A DNA stretch of 64,000 bases from Deferribacteres bacterium (GTDB lineage: Bacteria; Zhuqueibacterota; Zhuqueibacteria; Zhuqueibacterales; Geothermadaptataceae), in assembly GCA_020633655.1 (NCBI GenBank), contig JACKDF010000007.1:348083-412082 (forward strand), given 5' to 3'. The notes below the pieces were generated by a model. The model had not been told where the DNA came from, did not search any database, and saw nothing but the letters and a program-made list of their open reading frames with translations. Below, one piece after another: positions 9,249-18,030 of the stretch; the stretch's first letter is position 1; every line of letters begins with the position of its first letter. Both the position numbers and the translations under genes were made by a program.

Positions 9249-10502
9249 TTACTTTGCTTTTTTTAATGTTATATTTCCATTTGAGGTGCTCAGATAAATC
9301 GTACTTCCGCCACCATTTATTTCTCCTTCGCTCACCAAAGCAGGTTGCTGATTATCATTTGTTGTTTTCTTGGTGAGGGGGAAATCGCTCAGGATATCAT
9401 AGCGTTTCCAGTATCTCCGGTTTCGATCGAGGCGAATTTCTGCCTGAATTGATGTGGCCATCTTCTCAGGTATTTCCAATTCGAGATCACCACTGACTGT
9501 GACAAGATCGACTGTATAGGTTCGTGAGAAATCGGATACTGTCATTTCAACTTCGATACTTCCCCCCATTGTTTTCGCCTGGATTGAATTCTGTACCTGT
9601 TTTATTTCGACGTCACCTCCCGAGGTGGCAAGCTCGCTTGGCCCACGTAAATTTTCGCCTTCAATATCACCGCCGCTGGTGCTTGCATCTATGCTGCCAC
9701 CGATGTTTTGCAATTCAATGTTCCCGCCGGATGTGTTGATTTTTATATCTTTTGCGCAATTGATTGCAGTGATGGAGCCACCGGATGTGCTGCCTCGAAT
9801 ATTCCCCTGTGCATTGCGAATGATCAGATCGCCTCCGGAAGTACGGATACGGGCCGATTGTTTTGTGTTGATTAAATCGATATCGCCCCCTGAAGTTGAC
9901 GCATTGATGTCCCCATCCACAGTTTCGATTTTTATATCCCCACCAGAGGCATGGATTTCAAGAGTAGCATTGGAATTTTCAATTTCAATATCACCGCCAG
10001 ATGTGCGTGCATCCACCTTGCCACCACATCTGTTAACGCGGATTTCTCCTCCCGCGGTGTTCAGGTTTAAATCGCCGGCAACGTCTTTAATATCAACATC
10101 GCCGCGGCTTGTTTTGAGTTTTATATCGTATTTATTCGGGAGTTTAATTGTGAACGAATGAAATACGGCATGGTCACCTCCTCTGCTGAAGACGCGAACA
10201 TCTCCTCCATCTTGTTGGTACTCGGATTTGCTGCGGGCGATCGTCAATTCTGCCTCTTCCTCGGAGTACACATCGGTGCGGATGAGTTCTTCTATTGCAA
10301 CTTCTTGTTTTTCCCACCCTTGTACATTATAATAACCATTAGCGACCCGGACATCCAGCATTCCGCCTGATTTCACTTTAAATGACTTTGTAATTATAGT
10401 TGTATAATAACCATCTTTCTGCTTGATATCCTGTGCATGCAAGCCTGAAGTAAATAGAATTATTGCACAAAGAAGACTGCATATAAATTTGATGTTCTTC
10501 AT
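9249..10502 (-). CDS. DUF4097-family beta-repeat protein, long paralogue
   Basis: 417 residues with a Sec signal peptide (cleavage near LHAQ). After a globular N-terminal part of about 120 residues comes a ladder of repeats with TSGGDI or TSGGSI cores (residues about 130-315). A C-terminal region then ends GEINGGGSTIYLSTSNGNITLKK, which resembles the end of the shorter paralogue. It follows the anti-sigma gene with a 1-bp gap and so is almost certainly cotranscribed and translationally coupled. The two DUF4097 proteins look like a duplicated output of one ECF sigma circuit. The repeats differ between copies mainly in D versus S after GG. Function is inferred only as a surface or periplasmic beta-solenoid. 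Confidence 0.85.
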   Translation of the reverse strand: MKNIKFICSLLCAIILFTSGLHAQDIKQKDGYYTTIITKSFKVKSGGMLDVRVANGYYNVQGWEKQEVAIEELIRTDVYSEEEAELTIARSKSEYQQDGGDVRVFSRGGDHAVFHSFTIKLPNKYDIKLKTSRGDVDIKDVAGDLNLNTAGGEIRVNRCGGKVDARTSGGDIEIENSNATLEIHASGGDIKIETVDGDINASTSGGDIDLINTKQSARIRTSGGDLIIRNAQGNIRGSTSGGSITAINCAKDIKINTSGGNIELQNIGGSIDASTSGGDIEGENLRGPSELATSGGDVEIKQVQNSIQAKTMGGSIEVEMTVSDFSRTYTVDLVTVSGDLELEIPEKMATSIQAEIRLDRNRRYWKRYDILSDFPLTKKTTNDNQQPALVSEGEINGGGSTIYLSTSNGNITLKKAK

Positions 10503-10503
10503 C

Positions 10504-11529
10504 TTATTTTTCCCTTCTTAGTGGAGTCGCCTCACTATTTCTAAGTTCTTCCAGTAATTTTTCAGAACGATATTTTATGAATGTTGAAGTATCATGTTGT
10601 GCTTTCGCCAGCACATCTGTTAATTCATCTTTTTTACTTTCTCGTTCTGTAATTGTACGAAACGCAGCAATTCGCAGCGCATCTTCACTGTTTTTTATAA
10701 GTACTTGTTGTAAAAGAGTTTTTAATTGTTCATTCCAGGGGAGTACATCCAATATTTTTAGGACTTGCAAGCGTAATCCCAGATCCGTTTCCTGATTCAG
10801 AATCTGATTAAATACCTGTAAATAGGAGTCATCGAAAGCAGCCGGGGTTTGATGTGCCACTGCACGCACGGTTTTAAGCGCCTGTAAACGCACATTATAA
10901 TCTTCATTGGCAAGTACCGCCTGCTGTAAAAGTGCATGAATGCTTCGGTCACTTGCCGCTCCTTGCATCTGGATATCATTTATTGTGTTATAATCGATCG
11001 AAATTTTGCCTGTGGCTGGATCGTATTCTATTTTATTTATTCCTAAAATATAAGGCTGGACATACGCATTTCCAGCCTGGAGATTCTCCTGAGCAGAAAC
11101 CAGTGTTTTAAAGTTCTCATTTAATGAAAGATTTGCTTTGTTTTCTGTGGACTTTCCAATGAAGAAACCAAGAGCGATCAAGAGTGCTGCAAATCCAAAT
11201 TGAAAAACCGGTCTTTGGATAATGAAGGAAAAAATTCCCTGGTCAAACCCGTTTTTTGTCCTTGTTTTCGGTTTCAATTTTTGCGAAACCAGATTTCGCA
11301 AGAGATGAAGGGATTCCTCCTCCGCTTCGTGCAATGGCTCTTGGGGAATTTCAGTGAGCATAGTTTGCAACGCATGATATTCTCGATGGCATACCTCACA
11401 GCTGCGCAAATGTACCTGTAATTCGGCATTTTCTATATCATCCAGTTCGCCATAAATGGACAACGGAATTTTTTCAATATATTTTTTACATGTATCCATG
11501 TTTGTACCTATTCTGGTTTGTTCACTCAT
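10504..11529 (-). CDS. Anti-sigma factor with zinc finger, one membrane helix and HEAT-like repeats
   Basis: 341 residues. The N-terminal zinc-binding anti-sigma domain has the H-x3-C-x2-C signature at H40, C44 and C47, with a further Cys at 14. A transmembrane helix lies near residues 108-125. The extracytoplasmic part (about 200-330) is helical and HEAT-like, with repeated patterns such as RLQALKTVRA, RLQVLKILDV and RIAAFRTITE. It should hold the ECF sigma factor encoded just upstream at the inner membrane and release it on an envelope signal sensed by the HEAT part. An alternative start at residue 11 (MDTCKKY), with AGGT upstream, is equally plausible. HEAT repeats as the sensor of a ZAS protein are less usual than a short tail. 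Confidence 0.83.
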   Translation of the reverse strand: MSEQTRIGTNMDTCKKYIEKIPLSIYGELDDIENAELQVHLRSCEVCHREYHALQTMLTEIPQEPLHEAEEESLHLLRNLVSQKLKPKTRTKNGFDQGIFSFIIQRPVFQFGFAALLIALGFFIGKSTENKANLSLNENFKTLVSAQENLQAGNAYVQPYILGINKIEYDPATGKISIDYNTINDIQMQGAASDRSIHALLQQAVLANEDYNVRLQALKTVRAVAHQTPAAFDDSYLQVFNQILNQETDLGLRLQVLKILDVLPWNEQLKTLLQQVLIKNSEDALRIAAFRTITERESKKDELTDVLAKAQHDTSTFIKYRSEKLLEELRNSEATPLRREK

Positions 11530-11613
11530 TGCCAGGAATTGCTGATGGACAGGGTATATCCCTTATCCAATCCGGGTAGTTTGGAATGAAAAAGTCTCAG
11601 TAATCTATTCGCA

Positions 11614-12210
11614 TTAAGTGTTTTCATTGTAGAGTCTTTTAAAATGGATCTTAAGCTTTTGCGTGGCTCGAAAAAGCTGGTTTTTCACAGTGCCTTCTGC
11701 GCATTCGAGCGTGCCTGCAATTTCGGTAATTTTCATCCCATGAAAATGTTTCATTACAAAAATTGCCCGTTGTTTCGCCGGTAAATCTGCCAGGGCTTTT
11801 TGTACCTGTGTACCAATTTCCTCTGAGATCACCAATCTATCCGGTCCTGGGGAAGAATCTGTATGTGCCCGGTTTCTCCATCCATTAAATTCATCCTTAT
11901 TTTCTGTAAAATCGAGCCATTTACGACGTCGTTTCTGACGTAATTTGTTAATAGATAAATTGATAACAATGCGATTCAACCAGGCGCCAAATGCACCGTC
12001 AAAGGCATAGGTCTGAAGACGTGACCAGGCGTTTAAAAAAGTTTCCTGATAGATATCCTGTGCATCATGGATGTTGCCAACAACACCAAAGGCAAGTTGA
12101 TAGATACGCTTGTCATGCAAAGCTATCAGTTTTTCAAATGCCTTGTGATTTCCGTTTTGGGCATTTTGCACGAGTTGGATTTCGAAATTTTCCATTTTAT
12201 GGTCAACCAT
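11614..12210 (-). CDS. ECF-family RNA polymerase sigma factor
   Basis: About 198 residues. Region 2 shows IHDAQDIYQETFLNAW and FGAWLNRIVINLSINKLRQ. Region 4 shows LPAKQRAIFVMKHFHGMKITEIA and GTVKNQLFRATQKLK, the helix-turn-helix that reads the -35 element. It directs RNA polymerase to a small regulon, which very likely includes its own operon with the anti-sigma and two DUF4097 genes. Three starts are possible: a TTG at 12225, the ATG at 12210 used here and an ATG at 12195 (MENFEIQ). None has a strong ribosome-binding site. The gene faces away from the DnaA-box region on its 5' side. Confidence 0.9.
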   Translation of the reverse strand: MVDHKMENFEIQLVQNAQNGNHKAFEKLIALHDKRIYQLAFGVVGNIHDAQDIYQETFLNAWSRLQTYAFDGAFGAWLNRIVINLSINKLRQKRRRKWLDFTENKDEFNGWRNRAHTDSSPGPDRLVISEEIGTQVQKALADLPAKQRAIFVMKHFHGMKITEIAGTLECAEGTVKNQLFRATQKLKIHFKRLYNENT

Positions 12211-12775
12211 CACCCAATAGGACAAATTAAAATAAAAATGGTTTGCAAATTGTTGTATTGATTATTAAAAACCAATTTGATCCAAAAAAAATGAAAACTA
12301 AAATTATAAATTGTGTATTTTTCATTATCATATGCAACAGGTGTGCGACTTCACTGCAAAAGAAAAATGTGTATTTTTTCTTGCTTTTTAAACTGTGAAC
12401 AAGTTATCCACATTTTAGTTTTCCTGTAAAAGATGTGCCTGCTGAAAATAATATCTGTTTCTTGTGTAAAGAAAACGAAATTTTTTGTTCTCCTGGTGCT
12501 AAAATAGAAAAATTAATTAATCACAAGTTATCCACAACTTTGTCAAGGTTTAATGCTGAAAAATGCAGCCTGTTTTTGCTAAATTATGATTACCAGCCTC
12601 AAGTTATGATGTCAAGTTTTTCACAACAACTCTGCATTTTGAGCGTGATAATTCTGAAAAAATTAGTATTTACGGTTAAAATTTATTTTTTAAATATTCG
12701 AAATATCGCTTATTTGTTCAATAAAATTTATTCCTCACAAGTTGTCCACAACATATAAACACAGGTAAAACAGGC
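12211..12775. other. AT-rich non-coding region with DnaA boxes, candidate oriC or DnaA-regulated region
   Basis: A 565-bp non-coding gap between two divergent genes. It holds two perfect DnaA boxes TTATCCACA (12404-12412 and 12528-12536), one TTGTCCACA (12742-12750) and one weaker TTTTTCACA (12617-12625). All are on the plus strand, and all share the extended form CAAGTTnTCCACA or close to it. Between the last two boxes lies a very AT-rich stretch (about 12661-12735), as expected of a DNA-unwinding element. A 107-codon reading frame across the region is not protein-like. No dnaA gene is in the window, so origin function is inferred only. Confidence 0.55.
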
Positions 12776-13045
12776 ATGAGAGACCTAAATAATCTTAATA
12801 ACTCCCTTGAAATAGAATACCCCTGTCTGTGGAAATTTAAACTGATCGGTAAACACGCAGAAGCCTTGCGGGATGCGGTTGAAATAGTTATTAACAAAGA
12901 GAATTTCCTGCTTTCCCGTTCAAATAAAAGCTCAAGGGGCAATTATACCAGCTTCGATTTAAGTGTGCAAGTTATGGATGAGGAGCACAGGCAGGATGTT
13001 TATAACCGATTGAAAAATATATCGGAAATTGCCATCATTCTCTAA
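12776..13045 (+). CDS. DUF493 (YbeD-like) family protein
   Basis: 89 residues, close to the usual family length. The motif YPCLWKFKLIGKH near the N-terminus and the alternating-strand end YTSFDLSVQVMDEEHRQDVYNRL match the DUF493/YbeD ferredoxin-like (ACT-like) fold. These are small cytoplasmic proteins thought to act as regulators, with no catalytic residues. The gene begins 26 bp past the last DnaA box, so any DnaA binding there would affect its transcription. No clear Shine-Dalgarno sequence is visible before the ATG. Confidence 0.82.
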   Translation: MRDLNNLNNSLEIEYPCLWKFKLIGKHAEALRDAVEIVINKENFLLSRSNKSSRGNYTSFDLSVQVMDEEHRQDVYNRLKNISEIAIIL

Positions 13046-13158
13046 TGCGCCTTTGTTCGCTGCGACAAAATTCGGCGACGTCTATCGTTGTAAATTACTC
13101 AAACGCCAAATAATGAATAAATCACAGAAGAAACAAATTCACTCAATCTGGATATGTT

Positions 13159-14400
13159 ATGACACCGATTATCTCCAACGATGCTGTGGTACTGGGAATA
13201 CTCGTCACCATGTTGGCACTTATATTTCACACATCGGCAAGCGTGCATCCCTTTTGGAAAAAATTTTATACTTATGTCCCAGCATTACTTTTATGTTATT
13301 TCCTGCCCTCGGTTCTCAATATGAGCGGTTTGGTAGATCCTGATCAATCAAAATTATACTTTGTTGCTTCCCGTTACCTGCTCCCCACAAGTATCGTTTT
13401 ACTTACACTTAGTATTGATATGAAAAAAGTAATGCATCTTGGCCCCAAGGCGCTTATTATGTTCCTGACCGCTTCTGCAGGAATCATTATTGGTGGACCG
13501 ATTGCAATTCTGGTCATCTCCATTTTTTCTCCAGAAACTGTTGGTGGCACTGGACCTGACGCCGTTTGGCGCGGTATGACAACGATTGCCGGAAGCTGGA
13601 TTGGTGGCGGTGCCAACCAGACAGCGATGAAGGAAATTTTTCATGTTGGTGATACAATTTTTTCGGCTCTATTACCAATTGATGTTTTCGTTTCAACTTT
13701 TTGGATGGCGTTTTTGCTTTATGGGGCCGGGATGGCACCAAAAATTGATAAATGGCTGAAGAGTGATACGTCGTCGATAGATGAGATTCGGGAAAAAGTT
13801 GAAGCATATCGAATGAAAATTGCTAAAATTCCAAACCTATCCGACCTTACAAGTGTACTTGCCGCAGGATTCGGCGTGACCGCTATTGCACATTTCGGCG
13901 CTGATTTGATTGCACCCTGGATTCAATCACATGCTCCTTATTTAAAAGCGTACAGCCTGACATCGAACTTTTTCTGGCTCATTGTCATTGCAACAACAGG
14001 TGGGCTCCTTCTCTCATTCACAAAATTGCGTGACCTGGAAGGGGTCGGTGCATCGCGGATTGGTAGTTTTTTTCTCTATGTTTTGGTGGCAACGATCGGA
14101 TTGAAAATGAATATATTAGCGCTCGTCGAAACACCGGGGATCATTTTTATTGCCGTAATTTGGATGTTAGTTCACGTCTCACTCCTCATCCTGGTCGCGA
14201 AACTCATTCGTGCGCCGTTTTTCTTTCTTGCAGTGGGGAGTCAGGCCAATATCGGTGGTGCCGCCTCGGCGCCAATTGTTGCCTCGGCCTTTCATCCGGC
14301 TTTGGCACCTGTTGGTGTCTTACTCGCAGTCCTGGGTTATGCGCTCGGGACGTATGGCGCCTGGTTATGCGGAATTATTATGTCGATGGTGGCGCCATAA
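13159..14400 (+). CDS. DUF819 family membrane protein (putative transporter)
   Basis: 413 residues with about ten transmembrane helices. The motif GSWIGGGANQTAMKEIF (about residues 140-155) and the late GSQANIGGAASAPIVASAF match the DUF819 family (YjcL-like). The two glycine-rich NQ/N motifs form inverted-repeat halves, as in secondary transporters of the bile-acid/arsenite permease superfamily. It should lie in the inner membrane, and the substrate is not known. The gene stands alone, downstream of the DUF493 gene and convergent with fxsA 20 bp away. Confidence 0.85.
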   Translation: MTPIISNDAVVLGILVTMLALIFHTSASVHPFWKKFYTYVPALLLCYFLPSVLNMSGLVDPDQSKLYFVASRYLLPTSIVLLTLSIDMKKVMHLGPKALIMFLTASAGIIIGGPIAILVISIFSPETVGGTGPDAVWRGMTTIAGSWIGGGANQTAMKEIFHVGDTIFSALLPIDVFVSTFWMAFLLYGAGMAPKIDKWLKSDTSSIDEIREKVEAYRMKIAKIPNLSDLTSVLAAGFGVTAIAHFGADLIAPWIQSHAPYLKAYSLTSNFFWLIVIATTGGLLLSFTKLRDLEGVGASRIGSFFLYVLVATIGLKMNILALVETPGIIFIAVIWMLVHVSLLILVAKLIRAPFFFLAVGSQANIGGAASAPIVASAFHPALAPVGVLLAVLGYALGTYGAWLCGIIMSMVAP

Positions 14401-14420
14401 TGTGTATTGAGGATGTGGTG

Positions 14421-14843
14421 TTAGTGGATGCCGGAGGAAGTCGAATCCAGCTCATCATAAAATTCTCCGGCTTCATCTGCTCCCGTAATTCGATGTAAAT
14501 GCGATCGTAAGTATTCCTTTACTTTGTTACGTATAAAGGGAAAAAGCAAAGCGAAACCGATCAAATCCGTTATCAATCCCGGCGTAAGCAAAACGAGACC
14601 TGCAATGAGGATCAATAGGCCATCGAGCATGTGAGAAGCAGGGATTCTGCCTTCTGATAAGTCCAGTTGGATTTTGTTGTAGACATCAAGGCCTTGCCGG
14701 CGAGCCAGAGTTGCACCGAGAATTCCTGTGCCAATAATCAGCCACAATGTCGGCCAGAAACCTAATGTTTCACCAAGCTTTATGAGGATTGAAATTTCAA
14801 TTAATGGCATGGCCACAAAGAGTAGTATGAGTTTATAGATCAT
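14421..14843 (-). CDS. fxsA: FxsA family membrane protein
   Basis: About 140 residues. The pattern MPLIEISILIKLGETLGFWPTL, the RRQGLDVY motif (residues about 50-57) and LLILIAGLVLLTPGLITDLIGF are diagnostic of FxsA. This is a small inner-membrane protein with three or four helices, known in E. coli for reducing exclusion of phage T7 by F plasmid. I chose the ATG at 14843 because GGAG lies about eight bases before it; an upstream GTG at 14855 would add four residues. Its cellular job is not settled. It follows the PreP gene by 34 bp on the same strand and may be cotranscribed. Confidence 0.87.
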   Translation of the reverse strand: MIYKLILLFVAMPLIEISILIKLGETLGFWPTLWLIIGTGILGATLARRQGLDVYNKIQLDLSEGRIPASHMLDGLLILIAGLVLLTPGLITDLIGFALLFPFIRNKVKEYLRSHLHRITGADEAGEFYDELDSTSSGIH

Positions 14844-14877
14844 TTTCTGCTCCACTATATTAATAATTCTTCGGTCG

Positions 14878-17799
14878 CTATAATACCTTTGTTATAGATA
14901 ACCACTCTCCGCGAGGGCTTTCATTAGCTGCTTTTAATGCCTCCTCTGCTCCTGCAATTGCCACACGGCCATTGTCCCGTAAATCAGATAAAGCTTCAGC
15001 AAATTGCGTGAAATCGCGTTGATTTGTTTGCAAAATTTCATTGCGAATTTGTTGCAGCGTCGCATCGCTTGTGTTTGTAAGATAGCGAAACAATGATGTG
15101 GATCCTTTCGCATCCGCAAGCATGTAAGCATCCACATCCCCGATAGTACCAATGATACTTTTTACAAGTTCTTCTTCGCTAATTTGGGTTTTCAGCAAAA
15201 ATTCTGCTGTTTTATCATAAATATCAAGGGTTTCGAGCATATTTGGATCGCGATATGAAAGAAATGTGACGACACCGGTACGGCGATTAAAGCGGCAGAA
15301 CGCACCGTATGCACCGCCGTGAACACGCACTTTATCCCATAACCATGAAGTTCGCAAATAATTTGAAATCACAAAAGCCGAGCCACTGAATTGGTAGCCA
15401 TGTTGATATAGGTTTATGCCTTTTCCAACAAAATTAATCTGACTTGGAATGGACAGACCAAGGTGTGAGGAGTCCATTTGAAAACGCCAATCCATGTGTG
15501 AATTTTCATGTGCAGGCAATGATTTTATAAATCCTTGAATCCGTGGTTCGATTTCCAGCCAATTATCAGCATCGATTGTGCAGTTGCATATCATGTTTGT
15601 GTTTGAAATAAGCAACGTTAGCAGCTTTTCCAATTCCAGTTGTACTGACTGCCAATCATTTTCAATGCGTTTTTCAAGATCACGCAAGAAAAATAAATAG
15701 GAAAGGCCACTCAGTTTATCGCTCACACAACCAGACTCGGAATAGGATGCGATAAGCTGCCCCTGAGCGAGGGCGTGTCCGTTTGTTGGAATACCATTTT
15801 CGAAGGATGACCGGGCATCCCGAACGATTTGTCGAATGCGTTCGCGGTTATCAACTCGCGCTGAAAGTAAGATATCCCGTAAAATGTGCAGTAATTCATC
15901 CACCTGGTGCACCATTGCCTTGCCTTTAATGAAGAGCCACGCGGTTGTCGATTTACCGTCTTCCATGGTGCTGTTTAAGGTTGAGCGCCAAACACCTCCA
16001 GTATATTTTCCGATTCGTTGTGTTAACTCTATCTGATCATATTGGGCAGTGCCGGTTTCCAGTAGAACGCGTCCGAAAACGCGTATCCATGGCAACATTT
16101 CCTGCGGCGCTGTATGCAAGTTGAATCCCAACTCGATGTAAAATATTCCATTTGTGAAAAGGTCGTGGTAAATAATCTCCGTGTTTTGAGTCGATTTAAT
16201 TTCGAGAGGCAATGATTTATGGTCCGGATCTAAATCTTCCAGCCCCAGGCGAGGAATTTTCGCTAAATCCTCCGGACGGTCAGGCGTGTTTTGTTTCTCC
16301 TGTAATTCGCCGGTAATTTTTATTATCGATTCCAGTGTCGGTGCGTCGAGAGAATCCTTTATTTGCTGTAATTTATTTTTTTCTCTCTCTTGACGCTGTT
16401 CATCCAAAGATTCATCAGGCTCAAAAACAAGAGTGGTTCGATGTTGATTCTGTAAAAACTCGACTTCAATCAATGACTCAAAAAAACGTGGATTTTCCAC
16501 TATATTTTTTTTCAGCTCAGCGAGAACAGCTTCATATTCTAAACTATCCAATGGATTTTCATCGTGCAGCCATGTGGAGAGTGCATCGAGCATCATGGAT
16601 AAACCGCGCGGATAGGAACCAGTGTTGTTCTCACGAATACTGAATTCTATCGTATTTATAGAGGCTTCAATTGTTTCTTTTGAAATGCCCTCTTTCGCCA
16701 GCTTCTCCAAAGTTGTGTAAACCAGCGATTCGACTTTGTCCCCATCGGCAGGATTAATCCCACGCAGTCCGATGGAGAAATACATTTGCCGCAAATCCGT
16801 ATCGAGCCCATGCCCGGATAAATCTGCCCCAAGTCCGGAATCAATTAACGCTTTGCGCAGCGGTGATGCGGGTGTGCCGACCAAAACGTGGTCGAGTACG
16901 ATCAGCTGCAATCGATCGAAGGGTCGTAGTGAATCGCTCAAGAGGTAATTTATAGTGATCGCGCCTTTTTGGTCGTCTTCCAGATTTTTGCCGATAAAAT
17001 ATTTGTGAACATTTTTCACCGGTTGCGATAGTCGCTTTTGTGTGGCGATGCCAGAATCGACTTTTATATCCTCAAAATCATCGAGATAAGCGTTTAAAAT
17101 GCGCATTCGTTCGTCCAAATCATCATCACCATAAAAATAAATGTAAGAATTGGCCGGGTGGTAATATGTTTTATGAAACGCTCTAAATTCCTCGAAAGTC
17201 AAATCGGGAATCGCCTCGGGATGGCCACCGGATTCAACACTATAAAGTGTATCCGGGAACAGAGAATGTTGGCTCAATTCGGCGACAACTCTACTCGAAG
17301 AGCTGTAGGCACCTTTCATTTCATTAAACACAACACCTTTATAAATAAGCGGATCGTTCACGTCTTTCAACTCATAATGCCAGCCTTCCTGGCGTAAAAT
17401 ATCCTCGGTAATGCGCGGATAAAATACCGCGTCGAGGTACACGTCGACCAGGTTGTAAAAATCCTGTAAGTTGGTACTGGCGACCGGATAACAGGTTTTA
17501 TCAGGATAAGTGAATGCGTTAAGAAAAGTATTTAGTGATCCTTTTATGAGTTCAACGAATGGTTCTTTTACGGGGTATTTGCGCGAACCACACAGCACGG
17601 AATGTTCCATGATATGGGCAATACCATTGGAAGATTTCGGTGGGGTGCGAAAATTTATCCCAAAGACTTTATTTTCGTCATTATTCGAAATGGAAAGCAA
17701 CCGTGCGCCACTTTTTTTGTGTTTAAAATAAGAGGCTGTACCATCTATTTCTTTTATATCCCTGCTTTCGATAAGCTCGAATCCATGAGTTGTTGCCAT
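14878..17799 (-). CDS. PreP-type M16C zinc metallopeptidase
   Basis: About 973 residues, the usual length of presequence-protease (M16C) enzymes. The inverted zinc motif HIMEH is at H62, E65 and H66, followed by SVLCGSRKYPVKEPF and LNAFTYPDKTCYPVAS, which are typical of PreP. The C-terminal half carries the KVRVHGGAYGAF motif that completes the active site in the closed chamber. These enzymes degrade short unstructured peptides inside a clamshell cavity. I chose the ATG at 17799 because GAGGA precedes it; an in-frame ATG 12 codons upstream has no such site. No signal peptide is visible, so it is probably cytoplasmic. Confidence 0.93.
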   Translation of the reverse strand: MATTHGFELIESRDIKEIDGTASYFKHKKSGARLLSISNNDENKVFGINFRTPPKSSNGIAHIMEHSVLCGSRKYPVKEPFVELIKGSLNTFLNAFTYPDKTCYPVASTNLQDFYNLVDVYLDAVFYPRITEDILRQEGWHYELKDVNDPLIYKGVVFNEMKGAYSSSSRVVAELSQHSLFPDTLYSVESGGHPEAIPDLTFEEFRAFHKTYYHPANSYIYFYGDDDLDERMRILNAYLDDFEDIKVDSGIATQKRLSQPVKNVHKYFIGKNLEDDQKGAITINYLLSDSLRPFDRLQLIVLDHVLVGTPASPLRKALIDSGLGADLSGHGLDTDLRQMYFSIGLRGINPADGDKVESLVYTTLEKLAKEGISKETIEASINTIEFSIRENNTGSYPRGLSMMLDALSTWLHDENPLDSLEYEAVLAELKKNIVENPRFFESLIEVEFLQNQHRTTLVFEPDESLDEQRQEREKNKLQQIKDSLDAPTLESIIKITGELQEKQNTPDRPEDLAKIPRLGLEDLDPDHKSLPLEIKSTQNTEIIYHDLFTNGIFYIELGFNLHTAPQEMLPWIRVFGRVLLETGTAQYDQIELTQRIGKYTGGVWRSTLNSTMEDGKSTTAWLFIKGKAMVHQVDELLHILRDILLSARVDNRERIRQIVRDARSSFENGIPTNGHALAQGQLIASYSESGCVSDKLSGLSYLFFLRDLEKRIENDWQSVQLELEKLLTLLISNTNMICNCTIDADNWLEIEPRIQGFIKSLPAHENSHMDWRFQMDSSHLGLSIPSQINFVGKGINLYQHGYQFSGSAFVISNYLRTSWLWDKVRVHGGAYGAFCRFNRRTGVVTFLSYRDPNMLETLDIYDKTAEFLLKTQISEEELVKSIIGTIGDVDAYMLADAKGSTSLFRYLTNTSDATLQQIRNEILQTNQRDFTQFAEALSDLRDNGRVAIAGAEEALKAANESPRGEWLSITKVL

Positions 17800-17900
17800 G
17801 CTGTCCTCGTCGTTTATCATGAGAGTGTCTTGCAAAAATGAAGAGCAAAATAATTTTTTTGTTTATTAATTTCAAGTGCCGCATTTAATCTGATAAAAGT

Positions 17901-17935
17901 AAAAAAGCGGAATCAGCAGATATTGATTCCGCTTT
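17901..17935 (-). terminator. Rho-independent terminator of the AAA/DUF4143 gene
   Basis: A perfect 12-bp stem (AAAGCGGAATCA paired with TGATTCCGCTTT, 8-base loop) is followed on the minus strand by a T run. It lies about 100 bp beyond the end of the ATPase gene at 18031. Confidence 0.83.
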
Positions 17936-18030
17936 ATGGAAATGTATTGTGCCAACAAAAATGGTGAATTCACTATCATTTTTAAACATTTCCGAAGGAA
18001 GTTTGGGTGCCATGAATGTTCGAAATCATC

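Noticed and set aside
12435..12758. 107-codon reading frame in the DnaA-box region
   Set aside because: No ribosome site, very low-complexity residue mix, and it runs through the DnaA boxes; not a credible gene.
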